Shown: positions 42,254 through 50,185, counted from the first letter of the stretch. The stretch: 64,000 nucleotides of DNA from Mycobacterium mantenii (GCF_010731775.1 NZ_AP022590.1:4650001-4714000), one strand, 5' to 3'. Notes: generated by a model not told the origin, from the sequence alone. Numbers and translations are program-made.

Positions 42254-42844
42254 TTACTTCAGAACCGCGGGCAGGGCGGCGAACTCCTGGCGAATCAGGT
42301 CGTCGAGCGAGCGGCCCGGCGTCGACAACCACTGGTTGAGCGCCCGCTCGACAAGCAACATGCCGACCGCGGCCAACAGCCGGCATTCGCTGTCGGGTGC
42401 CGGCAGTCGGCGTCGTTCGGCGATGACCTTGGCGACGGTCTCGGCGTTGGCCTCGTGGTTTTTGCGTTCGCGGCCCACCAGTAGGAGTGACGACGCGACG
42501 GCCTCGTGGTACTGCGCGATCCTTTTACGGATGCGCTTGAGGCCCGGAGCCAGCAGGGCGAACGAGTTCGCCAACGCCTCGTAATCTGACAACTTATCTG
42601 GTTGAGCGAGGTAGACCCCGCTTACCGCGTCGATGAAGTCGTACTCGCCGAAGAAGAGCACCGACTCCTTGGTCGGGAAGTAGCGGAAGAAGGTCCTCGG
42701 CGAAACCCCCACGCTTTCAGCGATCTGGTCCGTGGTGGTTTCGTCGTATCCGTTGGTGCTGAACAGGTTCAGGGCGGCGTTCAGCAGAGCATTCCGGACC
42801 CGGTCCGCATGCTCGTCCCGCGGTGATCGGTCGCCCCGGGCCAT
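42254..42844 (-). CDS. TetR/AcrR-family regulator (candidate R1 repressor)
   Basis: This 196-residue TetR protein has its DNA-binding domain at residues 12-62 (ALLNAALNLFSTNGYDETTT, QIAESVGVSPRTFFRYFPTK) and a short helical ligand domain. The ATG at 42844 has GAGGGGG upstream; the longer frame would run through the promoter. It is divergent from a P450 gene, and the gap holds the perfect palindrome TGACAGTGCACTGTCA. Five more copies of that motif stand before genes of the same region, so this regulator is the obvious candidate for the R1 regulon. Overlap of several sites with promoter spacers argues for repression. Confidence 0.88.
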   Translation of the reverse strand: MARGDRSPRDEHADRVRNALLNAALNLFSTNGYDETTTDQIAESVGVSPRTFFRYFPTKESVLFFGEYDFIDAVSGVYLAQPDKLSDYEALANSFALLAPGLKRIRKRIAQYHEAVASSLLLVGRERKNHEANAETVAKVIAERRRLPAPDSECRLLAAVGMLLVERALNQWLSTPGRSLDDLIRQEFAALPAVLK

Positions 42845-42949
42845 CTGCCAACCCCCTCGTCCATCTGAGTGTCCTGAAAGTACAACGACCAAGGGCGCCA
42901 GCACATCGTTGACACCCGTCGTGGTTGCCACGATACTTCTCCAATATAT

Positions 42950-42965
42950 GACAGTGCACTGTCAC
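42950..42965. promoter_or_regulatory. R1 operator, perfect palindrome TGACAGTGCACTGTCA
   Basis: This is a fully symmetric 16-mer in the divergent promoter between the TetR gene and the P450 gene at 43016. A GATAAT hexamer at 42970-42975 just downstream could be the P450 -10 element. Confidence 0.9.
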
Positions 42966-43015
42966 ACTGATAATTGGGCGCCGGCCGGCGCGGGTAGAGA
43001 GGATCTCCGTCTCCA

Positions 43016-44230
43016 ATGACCGAGCTCGGCATAAGCGGAACACTGAACATCAACGATCTGCCCTTCACCGAGGACAGTACGCGCGCCTGGCGGGAGCTGC
43101 GGGAGGCGGGCGAGGCGGTGAGTTCTGGCGAGGAGATCGTGCTGACCAGCGCCGAGGCCGTCGAGTTTGCGGCAAAGAGACCTGAGATCTTCTCGTCGGC
43201 AAAAGCATTCGACCGCCTGGGAAGTCCGGTCCCGCTGGTGCCGATCGCGATCGATCCGCCAGAACACACCCGGTTCCGGCGAATGCTTGACCCGTTCTTC
43301 AGCCCCAAGAAGATGGCCGAGCGTGAGCCGGAATTACGCAGGCAGGCCGGTGAGTTGATCGACGCTATCGTCGCGAGCGGCGAGTGCGACGTGGTCACAG
43401 ATCTCGCCACACCATTTCCCTCCCAAGTGTTTTTGACGCTGTTCGGACTGCCCATGGCCGACCGCGACCGGCTGGTGCGGTGGAAGGACGCGATTCTGCA
43501 GTTCACCGATCCGAGTAGCGCCGAGGCGACCCCTGAAGTGCTGGCCCACGCGCTGGAATTGTTCACCTATTTGACCGGGCACATCGCTGAGCGGCGCGCC
43601 AATTCGACCGGCAACGACATGCTGACCCAACTGATCCAAGACACCGACGAGGGCGGCATGTCGGACGACGAGATCCTCGGCCTGTGCTTCATGTTCGTGC
43701 TGGCTGGGCTTGACACCGTCACCTCTGCGGTCGGGTTCTCCCTGGCCAGGCTGGCGGCCGACACCGAGATGCGTCGCCGTGTCGCAAACGACTTCGCGCT
43801 CATCCCGGCTTTCGTCGAGGAAATTCTGCGCGTCGACGGACCTGTCCCGTTCGCGCCACGTGTCACCACGGAGGAGGTCGAAGTGGCGGGCAAGTTCGTG
43901 CCCAAGGGCACCACGGTGATGCTCAGTTATGGCAGCGCCGACCGTGATCCGCGGCGATACGAGGACGCCGACGAGGTTCATCTCGACAGCAAGGTCGTGC
44001 ACTTCGCATTCGGGCGTGGACCGCACCGGTGTCTGGGTTCGCATCTGGCGCGTCTGGAGCTACGACTCATTCTCGAGGAATGGCACTCCCGCATACCCGA
44101 ATACACTCTGGCTCAAGACAAGCCACCACAGATGCCGTGGCCGACCGGGACGATGTCGCTGCAGTCGGTACCACTGAACATCAAGCCGTCCTGGCCGTCG
44201 CCGCCAAGACTCATCCGACCTTCGGGATAA
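43016..44230 (+). CDS. Cytochrome P450 (CYP)
   Basis: This 404-residue P450 has the I-helix FVLAGLDTVTSAVG, K-helix EEILR and heme loop FAFGRGPHRCLGSHLARLEL with Cys339 as the heme ligand. Its motif pattern matches the P450 at 17802, which also has an R1 operator. It probably hydroxylates the early substrate of the R1 gene set; the redox partners are not local. Its 3' end overlaps the convergent F420-type gene by 20 bases. Confidence 0.93.
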   Translation: MTELGISGTLNINDLPFTEDSTRAWRELREAGEAVSSGEEIVLTSAEAVEFAAKRPEIFSSAKAFDRLGSPVPLVPIAIDPPEHTRFRRMLDPFFSPKKMAEREPELRRQAGELIDAIVASGECDVVTDLATPFPSQVFLTLFGLPMADRDRLVRWKDAILQFTDPSSAEATPEVLAHALELFTYLTGHIAERRANSTGNDMLTQLIQDTDEGGMSDDEILGLCFMFVLAGLDTVTSAVGFSLARLAADTEMRRRVANDFALIPAFVEEILRVDGPVPFAPRVTTEEVEVAGKFVPKGTTVMLSYGSADRDPRRYEDADEVHLDSKVVHFAFGRGPHRCLGSHLARLELRLILEEWHSRIPEYTLAQDKPPQMPWPTGTMSLQSVPLNIKPSWPSPPRLIRPSG

Positions 44231-45131
44231 TTTCCTCGGCCACCCACTGCATGTGGTCGAGGTAGGCCTGAAACCCGTCCAGTGCAGGCGGATTGACCCA
44301 GGTGTCGGTGACACCACGCTCGGCCAGCATGTTGCAGTTGTCGATGACCTGCTGGGCGCTCTGGCCGAAATGCGCGTTCGGGTCGTCGACGATGGCGTGC
44401 TCCTGACCGACAGACAGCACCGCCAGGCTGTAGAACAAGGAGAACGGCCGGTCGTCGAACCCGGGCTGCGAGCGTAGGTAGTCCATCTTGGCCGGCAGCT
44501 CGTCGGGTTTGGTCAACCACGGCGCCCAGCCGTCGCCGAAGCGGGCCGCCCGGCGCAGGACCGCGTCGGCGTCTCCCCCCATCCACACCGTCGGGTGGGG
44601 ATTGGAGATCGGCTTGGGCCCGAACGCGATGTCGTCGAACTTCACGAAGTCGCCGTCGAAGCTCGGCGAATCGTTGTGCCACAGCTCGAACATCGCCTCG
44701 AGACACTCGTCCGCAATGCGGCCACGCTTGGTGAAGGGGACGCCGATCGCGTCGTACTCCTCCTTGAGCCAGCCGACGCCGACGGTGGTCTGCGCGCGGC
44801 CACCACTGAGCCAGTCGAGCGTCGCGATCTGCTTCGCGGCGATGACCGGGTTGTGCAACGGCAGGATCGTGACCATCGACCCGATGGTGATCGTCGAGGT
44901 GGCGCCGGCAACGAAGGCCTGAGCGGTGGTGGCGTCGAAGTAGTGGTCGCCGGATAGTTCAAGATGACTTGTCGGGGTGAGGAAGTGCTCGGGTAGGAAT
45001 ACCATCGAATAGCCCAGTTGCTCGGCGCGTTGGGCGACTCGCGCAATGTCGGAACCGGTGAGCTGGTGTTCCCACGGCTGCGTGATCGCTGCGACGTGCA
45101 TGCAGTTGGGTAGGTATACGGCGAATCTCAT
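44211..45131 (-). CDS. F420-dependent luciferase-like (LLM class) oxidoreductase
   Basis: This 306-residue TIM-barrel enzyme has typical LLM segments: AEQLGYSMVFLPEHFLTP, ITIGSMVTILPLHNPVIAA, DWLSGGRAQTTVGVGWLKEEYDAIG and HPTVWMGGDADAVLRRAARFGDGW. The last is the usual signature of F420-using members. The ATG at 45131 has GGAAGG upstream; the longer frame crosses the promoter. The promoter itself is unusually clear: TTGACC and CATAAT on the minus strand with an R1 operator in the spacer. The substrate is unknown. Confidence 0.9.
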   Translation of the reverse strand: MRFAVYLPNCMHVAAITQPWEHQLTGSDIARVAQRAEQLGYSMVFLPEHFLTPTSHLELSGDHYFDATTAQAFVAGATSTITIGSMVTILPLHNPVIAAKQIATLDWLSGGRAQTTVGVGWLKEEYDAIGVPFTKRGRIADECLEAMFELWHNDSPSFDGDFVKFDDIAFGPKPISNPHPTVWMGGDADAVLRRAARFGDGWAPWLTKPDELPAKMDYLRSQPGFDDRPFSLFYSLAVLSVGQEHAIVDDPNAHFGQSAQQVIDNCNMLAERGVTDTWVNPPALDGFQAYLDHMQWVAEEIIPKVG

Positions 45132-45213
45132 CTGGCGCCTTCCGATTTCACGGGCCGGTGGCGGGGCGCCGACCGGAGGATCCGACGGCACCAAGACCGC
45201 GACCCGCTCATTA

Positions 45214-45229
45214 TGGCAGCCTACTGTCA
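45214..45229. promoter_or_regulatory. R1 operator in the -35/-10 spacer of the F420 gene
   Basis: TGGCAGCCTACTGTCA matches R1 at 15 of 16 positions. On the minus strand the order is TTGACC, 16 bases containing the operator, then CATAAT, so bound repressor would block polymerase directly. Confidence 0.85.
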
Positions 45230-45316
45230 TAGGTCAAGGGTCACGACCGCGCCGTAAGTGTCCTCCGGCAACCGGCCTCGCAATCGTCCTGGAAAGTCAC
45301 ATCCATCGTTGACTGT

Positions 45317-45332
45317 GGCAGTTCACTGCCAT
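45317..45332. promoter_or_regulatory. R1 operator in the -35/-10 spacer of the 45374 operon
   Basis: TGGCAGTTCACTGCCA has perfect seven-base arms. On the plus strand TTGACT (45310-45315) is followed by 17 bases including the operator and then TAGTGT (45333-45338). Confidence 0.88.
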
Positions 45333-45373
45333 AGTGTTGCTGCAGTCCCTGGCTGCTGCGAAAGGCGTGCGAC

Positions 45374-45739
45374 GTGGCTCCGAATCTGTTCATAGCGCTC
45401 ACCAACCCGATCGAGGGCGAAGACGACGCATTCAACAAGTGGTACGACGCTCAGCACGTGCCCGAGGTCCTCGACGTTCCCGGAGTCGTCGCGGCGCAGC
45501 GTTACGACATCACCGAACTCAGTGTCCCCGACGACCAGGAACTGCCCGCTCAGTTGCCGCCGCCAACGCACCGTTACATGGTGATCTACGAGCTGGACAA
45601 CGAGCCCGACATCGTGATGGCGGAGTTCCTGAAACGCGTCATGGCCGGCACGCTGTCATTGGGGGAGTGGCTCGACCTGACCACGGTGTCTCTCACCGGA
45701 TGGGCCCCGCGCGGCGAACGCGTACTGGCGGAGCGCTAG
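45374..45739 (+). CDS. Small dimeric alpha/beta-barrel (EthD-like) protein
   Basis: This 121-residue protein begins FIALTNPIEGEDDAFNKWYD, AQHVPEVLDVPGVVAAQRYD, the typical ferredoxin-like alpha/beta-barrel plan of EthD-type proteins, which include small monooxygenases and lyases. The GTG at 45374 has AAAGG upstream. Its stop shares a base with the GTG of the nitroreductase gene. It opens an R1-controlled operon of four genes. EthD-type proteins often accompany P450 systems, which fits the surroundings, but its reaction is unknown. Confidence 0.75.
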   Translation: MAPNLFIALTNPIEGEDDAFNKWYDAQHVPEVLDVPGVVAAQRYDITELSVPDDQELPAQLPPPTHRYMVIYELDNEPDIVMAEFLKRVMAGTLSLGEWLDLTTVSLTGWAPRGERVLAER

Positions 45740-46347
45740 TGGGCGAGTTGCTTGCCGGCATCCACGCCCAGCGCGCCTGTCGGCGCTTCGATCCGGACGG
45801 CAAAGTGCCCGACTGCGACATCGAGCAGATGCTCGCGGCGGCGGTGCACGCGCCGAGCGCGGAGAACACCCAGCCTTGGACGTTCATCGTGGTCCGCGAC
45901 GAGAGCAACCGCGGTCTGCTCGCGGCTTGGTGGACGGAGACCTGGAACGCCGGCGGCGGCGACTTCGTCAGGCAGAGCGTCGAGGACAAGGTATTGGTCG
46001 CCGACCTGGAATTCGGTTTCAGCAAAGGCGGATTCGCAGCGGCGCCGGTCGTGGTAGTGGTGTGCGCCGACACCGATCGCGTGCCCGAGATCTATGCACC
46101 GTCGTCGATCTACCCGGCTGTGCAGAACATGCTGCTGGCCGCTGCCGACCTCGGCTATGGCTCATGTCTGACCACCGGCCTGACCACGTTCGGTGTCGAT
46201 CGCGTGCGCGAACTGTTGCACCTGCCGGAGAACCTGCTCCCGATGGCCGCGGTCTACGTGGGTCTGCCCGCACGCAAGCTCTCACCACCGCGTCGCCGAC
46301 CGGCGACGTCGGTGACCTACCGCGAGCAGTTCGGCACCCCTTGGTGA
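45739..46347 (+). CDS. Nitroreductase-family FMN oxidoreductase
   Basis: This 202-residue protein uses a GTG that shares one base with the preceding TAG. FMN-binding landmarks are QRACRRFDPDG at the N-terminus, HAPSAENTQPWTFIVV and NMLLAAADLGYGSCLTTGL. The family reduces nitro groups, quinones, enoates or dehalogenates aromatics with NAD(P)H. In this operon an enone- or ring-reducing role is plausible. It is followed 19 bases later by the FadE-thiolase fusion. Confidence 0.85.
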   Translation: MGELLAGIHAQRACRRFDPDGKVPDCDIEQMLAAAVHAPSAENTQPWTFIVVRDESNRGLLAAWWTETWNAGGGDFVRQSVEDKVLVADLEFGFSKGGFAAAPVVVVVCADTDRVPEIYAPSSIYPAVQNMLLAAADLGYGSCLTTGLTTFGVDRVRELLHLPENLLPMAAVYVGLPARKLSPPRRRPATSVTYREQFGTPW

Positions 46348-46366
46348 ACAGAACCGAGCGCTATCA

Positions 46367-48112
46367 ATGCCATTGGCGATAACCCAAGACCACCGCGCCC
46401 TCGCCGACGTGGCGGGCGCAATGGTCGCCGGGCGCGCGGGAACCGCGGGTGCCCGTCGGATCCTGCTCGATCGCGACAAAGGCAGTCGGTGGTGGTCCAC
46501 CGACGGACTCTGGAAAGAGATGGTCTCTACCGGGTGGCTCGGCCTGCACATCGACGAACGGTTCGACGGTCAGGGCTACGGACTGCCCGAACTGACGATC
46601 GTGCTGGAGCAACTCGGTCGCGCCGCGGTGGGTGGGCCGTTTCTGCCCACTGTCACGGTGTCCGCGGTGATCGCCGAAGCCGGGACCGACGAGCAGCGTG
46701 AGCGGTGGTTGCCGCGGCTGGTGTCCGGTGACATGGTGGCGGGCATCGGCACCAACGGCGATGCCGCCGTTCGTGATTCGATGGTCTCGGCCACCAAGGT
46801 GCCCGCATTGGCCGAGGCCGCCGCGGACCTGTTCCTGCTTCCTGTCGGCGACGACCTCGTCCTGGTGGAGGCCGATGACGGGCTCAGCACCAGAACTGTC
46901 GATTCAGTGGACCAGCTGCTTGCACCGGTGGTCGTCGTCAGCCTGGCCTCCGTGCAGGTCGCCGAGGTTTTCCCGGACGCCGCCGGCGTAGCCGCGCGCA
47001 TTCTCCGGCTGCTGGCCGCGGCCGAAGCAGTCGGGGGGCTGGGCGCGTGTACGGAGATGGCGACGGCGTACGCCGCCGGCCGCGAGCAGTTCGGCAGTCC
47101 CATCGGCTCGTTTCAGGCGGTCAAACATCACTGCGCGAACATGCTGCTCGACACCGAACTGGCAGTCGCGGCCATCTGGGACGCCGCCCGCGCCGTTGGG
47201 TCGGAGGCCGAGCTCGCCGCGGCCATGGCTGCCGGACATGCGCTGACCGCTTATCAGCGGGTGGCGCTGCAGAACGTGCAGGTGCATGGCGGCATCGGCT
47301 ACACCTGGGAGCACGACGCCCACCTCTACATCAGGCGGGCCACCGTTCTGCAAGCCTTCGCCGGTGACCAGGATGCGCTGCGGGACAGAGTGATTGCGCT
47401 GCAACGCGACGGCGTGCGTCGGCATCAGCATGAATTCGGCTCAACCAGTGAGGATTTAGGGCACATCGCGATTACCCAGCGAAATCATGCGGGATCCAAC
47501 GAACACGCGCTGCGCCGCGAACCGCTCACCATGGACGACTATCTCGCGTCGCGTTGGATCAACGAGCCGTTCCGGGTACTGGACTGCACCTCGGAGGTCG
47601 ACGGCGCGGTGGCGGTGCTGATCGTCGGCGAGGACATCGCCCGCGATACCAAGCAGCCACCGATGTGGCTCGTCGGATCGTCGAACTCGCAAGGCGGTGC
47701 CGGTTGGAGCGAGTGGGACGACCCCACCGAGATGTATTCGCGCACAGCAGGTCCAAAGATTTGGGAGAAGACGGGTCTGAGTCCCGCCGACATGGACCTG
47801 GCCTGCATGTATGACTGCTTTACATATACCGTGATGGCCACCATGGAGGGATTCGGCTTCTGCGAGAAAGGCGAAGTGGGCAAGTTCTTCTCGACCGGAC
47901 GCGCCACCTACGGCGGTGACGTGGTGGTCAACCCGCACGGTGGCTTGCTGTCCGAGGGCTACATCCATGGCCTCAACCACCACTACGAGGCGGCGCTGCA
48001 ACTGCGACACGCAGCCGGTGTGCGTCAGGTTGAGAACGCACAACTGGCGCTGGTCACCGCGGGCGGCGGTCCCTTCGGCGGCGCCAACGTGTACAGCAAG
48101 GAGCACCCATGA
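46367..48112 (+). CDS. FadE-thiolase fusion: acyl-CoA dehydrogenase joined to the C-terminal half of an Ltp2-like protein
   Basis: This 581-residue protein is a near-complete acyl-CoA dehydrogenase (residues 1 to about 346; GREQFGSPIGSFQAVKH, VHGGIGYTWEHDAHLYIRRA) running straight into a thiolase homologue that begins at RRHQHEFGSTSEDLG. That point corresponds to ARRHMHLYGTRRE in the intact homologue at 14932, so about 160 N-terminal thiolase residues are missing. The remainder is complete (DLACMYDCFTYTV, NPHGGLLSEGY) and ends on the overlap with a DUF35 gene. Elsewhere in the window FadE and thiolase homologues are separate neighbouring genes (6617 and 7636), so an in-frame deletion of about 480 bases plus the FadE stop is the likely origin. 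The thiolase fold cannot be complete. Confidence 0.9.
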   Translation: MPLAITQDHRALADVAGAMVAGRAGTAGARRILLDRDKGSRWWSTDGLWKEMVSTGWLGLHIDERFDGQGYGLPELTIVLEQLGRAAVGGPFLPTVTVSAVIAEAGTDEQRERWLPRLVSGDMVAGIGTNGDAAVRDSMVSATKVPALAEAAADLFLLPVGDDLVLVEADDGLSTRTVDSVDQLLAPVVVVSLASVQVAEVFPDAAGVAARILRLLAAAEAVGGLGACTEMATAYAAGREQFGSPIGSFQAVKHHCANMLLDTELAVAAIWDAARAVGSEAELAAAMAAGHALTAYQRVALQNVQVHGGIGYTWEHDAHLYIRRATVLQAFAGDQDALRDRVIALQRDGVRRHQHEFGSTSEDLGHIAITQRNHAGSNEHALRREPLTMDDYLASRWINEPFRVLDCTSEVDGAVAVLIVGEDIARDTKQPPMWLVGSSNSQGGAGWSEWDDPTEMYSRTAGPKIWEKTGLSPADMDLACMYDCFTYTVMATMEGFGFCEKGEVGKFFSTGRATYGGDVVVNPHGGLLSEGYIHGLNHHYEAALQLRHAAGVRQVENAQLALVTAGGGPFGGANVYSKEHP

Positions 48113-48525
48113 CGAATCCGGCACTGGCGGCGCCGATTCCGGTTCCCGACCCTGATTCGGGGCCGTACTGGGAAGGCCTGAAGAACGGCAAGCTCATGCT
48201 CTGCCGCTGCGACGACACCGGGAAGTGGATCCATCCGCCGCTAGAACGCAGCCGGTACACCGGTGGCCCCGTGCACTTCGAGGCAGTCAGCGGCGATGGC
48301 ACGATCTTCAGCTATATCGTTGTGCGCCAAGCCCTCGTTCCCGGCCGTGTGCCCCCCTATGTCGTCGGTCTCGTCGAACTCGCGGAGCAGCCGGGACTAC
48401 GGATCAATGCGGTCATCGATGCCGATCCGGCCGACGTCCGAATCGGTCAGCAGGTAGGACTGCGCATCGTCGCACTTGGCGAAAGCGGTTACCGAATACC
48501 CGAATTCGCCATCAAACAGCCGTAG
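48109..48525 (+). CDS. DUF35 OB-fold protein with degenerate Zn ribbon
   Basis: This 138-residue DUF35 protein has the N-terminal helix (DSGPYWEGLKNGKLML) and OB-fold (TIFSYIVVRQALVPG, VRIGQQVGLRIVAL). The zinc ribbon is broken: the first pair reads CRCDDTG and the second pair is replaced by LERSRYTGG, so zinc binding is unlikely. It overlaps the FadE-thiolase fusion by four bases. Loss of zinc ligands next to a truncated thiolase suggests that this aldolase complex is decaying or has changed function, although some DUF35 proteins naturally lack the ribbon. Confidence 0.85.
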   Translation: MTNPALAAPIPVPDPDSGPYWEGLKNGKLMLCRCDDTGKWIHPPLERSRYTGGPVHFEAVSGDGTIFSYIVVRQALVPGRVPPYVVGLVELAEQPGLRINAVIDADPADVRIGQQVGLRIVALGESGYRIPEFAIKQP

Positions 48526-48532
48526 ACGGCAG

Positions 48533-49651
48533 TCAGCTCAACAGTTTGCCGGTACCCAGGTCGGAATATGCCTCCGCGAACCGGCCAAGCACGGCGCCGA
48601 CGACTTCAACCGAGTACATCTGGTCGGGCGCGATCGCCCACATGCAGAAGCCCCAGGCCGGGCTCTGGCGATACGCGGTCCACATCGCCTCGGGGTCGGG
48701 TAGCGAGGTGACGCCAGCGTCGGACAGCCGGCCGCGATAGTTGTCCAGCAGCTCGCGTTCGTGGGCCCGCCGAACTTCCGGGGGTAATGCGGCGATCAAG
48801 GCATAGCCGACATCGTGTGACCACGAGCCGCGCCGAATCAGCTGCCAGTCGAGGACACCCATTCGGCCGTCCGGCAGCACATACGTGTTGCGCGGATGCG
48901 GATCGCCGTGCAGCAGCGTGATCGGATCGCGGGCCACCCGCTCCTGAAGTCTCCAGAACGCCGCTTCCATGCCGTCCATGTCGGTGCCGGAAGCATCGAG
49001 CAGCGCCGTCTTGTATGGGGCTTCGATCAAGGCGCGGATGATTGCAAAGCCGTTGTCACGCAGAAAAGCTGCGAACCCGCCGGTGACGGGATCCTGCAAC
49101 CAGGACAGGTCGCCGCCGTCGGCCAGCCGCCGGCTGCCCCAGAACGGGGCGTGCACGTCGCTCAACGTCGCGAGCAACGCGTCGACCTGCTCGGCGGTAA
49201 GCCCGGCTACCGCGTCGGGAACCTGGGCGCCGCGTAAGGTGATGTCCTCTCCGAGAATCAGAAACTGCGACGGACCGTCCAGGTGGTCGGCGAAATAGGT
49301 TGTCATCGTCTCGACGTTCAGGTCCGGACGCAGATCGCGGTAGAACCTCGTCTCGTCGTCGTACAGCACGGTGCCGCCGCCGCCCTCGGACAACGATTCG
49401 TCGAACGCCTCCGGCAGGTCGTGCACGGTCCTCAATTGCGTTTTGCTGAAGAGCCGCTGTGGAAGTCGGGTATGCGGATCGGCGTAGGTCACATCGAGGT
49501 GCAGGTGCGACGTGGTGCCCTGCCAGGTGTGTCCGACCGTGACGCCGGTAACCGTCGCCTCGGGATCGTGTCGGCGTAACAGCGACGTCAAAATCTCGGG
49601 CGTGAGGTCGTCGGCGGACTGGAGCGTGACGTGCAGGGCTTGGCCGGTCAT
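48533..49651 (-). CDS. Phosphotransferase family protein (aminoglycoside-phosphotransferase fold)
   Basis: This 372-residue kinase-like protein has a full Brenner motif LLHGDPHPRNTYVLPDG and the metal motif MGVLDWQLIRRGSW. The ATG at 49651 has TGAGGA six bases upstream and is preferred to one four codons earlier. It is preceded by an R1 operator, so it belongs to the same regulon as the P450 and F420 genes. Together with the homologue at 20681 it suggests that phosphorylation of an alcohol is a recurring step in this pathway; the substrate is not known. Confidence 0.87.
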   Translation of the reverse strand: MTGQALHVTLQSADDLTPEILTSLLRRHDPEATVTGVTVGHTWQGTTSHLHLDVTYADPHTRLPQRLFSKTQLRTVHDLPEAFDESLSEGGGGTVLYDDETRFYRDLRPDLNVETMTTYFADHLDGPSQFLILGEDITLRGAQVPDAVAGLTAEQVDALLATLSDVHAPFWGSRRLADGGDLSWLQDPVTGGFAAFLRDNGFAIIRALIEAPYKTALLDASGTDMDGMEAAFWRLQERVARDPITLLHGDPHPRNTYVLPDGRMGVLDWQLIRRGSWSHDVGYALIAALPPEVRRAHERELLDNYRGRLSDAGVTSLPDPEAMWTAYRQSPAWGFCMWAIAPDQMYSVEVVGAVLGRFAEAYSDLGTGKLLS

Positions 49652-49679
49652 CGCAATCCTCACCGTTGAGATTCAGGTA

Positions 49680-49695
49680 TGACAGTTAACTGTCA
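49680..49695. promoter_or_regulatory. R1 operator, perfect palindrome TGACAGTTAACTGTCA
   Basis: This is a fully symmetric 16-mer, 29 bases upstream of the phosphotransferase ATG on the minus strand and downstream of the DUF35 stop at 49739. Confidence 0.88.
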
Positions 49696-49738
49696 CATTA
49701 GCAGCGAAGCCTTAGTACTGAGCCGGATTGGAGCGCCT

Positions 49739-50185
49739 TTACGTCGGTTCGACCGGGCGGAACAACGGCAACCACACCCGGCTGTCCTCCTCGCCCGAAA
49801 GCGCGGTCCAGTCTTCGAAGAAGACTTCGACAGCCATCCCGACATGAATCTCGTCCGGGGCGACGTCGACCAAGTTGGAAATCAGGCGGGTATCGGGCTC
49901 CTCGGCAAGCTCAACCATCGCCACGATGTAGGGCGGTTCGAAACCAGGAATCCAGTTCTGGCGGTTCACCGTATATGCCACGACGGTTGCCCGCCCGGAG
50001 ACGGGTTCCGGCGCAACGTCGGTGCTGCGGCAGCGCCAACACGCCGGTCCCGGCGGGTGGAAGAAGTGGCCGCAGCCGTGGCAGCGGGTGATCAGTAATT
50101 CGCCATTGCGACCACCGGTCCAGAACGCAACCGACTCGGCGGTAGGGCTGGGCGCCAACCGCAACTGGGGACGTTGGTAGGTCAT
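49739..50185 (-). CDS. DUF35 OB-fold/Zn-ribbon protein without adjacent thiolase
   Basis: This 148-residue DUF35 protein has an intact zinc ribbon (RCHGCGHFFHPPGPACWRC) and OB-fold (VVAYTVNRQNWIPGF, LISNLVDVAPDEIHVGM). It overlaps the FadE gene by four bases and ends an SDR-FadE-DUF35 operon. There is no thiolase homologue beside it; the FadE-thiolase fusion and its degenerate DUF35 are close by, so this protein could substitute for the damaged partner. Confidence 0.88.
   Translation of the reverse strand: MTYQRPQLRLAPSPTAESVAFWTGGRNGELLITRCHGCGHFFHPPGPACWRCRSTDVAPEPVSGRATVVAYTVNRQNWIPGFEPPYIVAMVELAEEPDTRLISNLVDVAPDEIHVGMAVEVFFEDWTALSGEEDSRVWLPLFRPVEPT

Noticed and set aside
2839..49695. Interpreting the operators as KstR or KstR2 sites
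   Set aside because: The observed palindromes (TGRCAGTNNACTGYCA and TGAM-N5/6-TGTYAGAW) do not contain the AAC-N2-GTT core of KstR or the CAAG-N2-CTTG core of KstR2 as I recall them.
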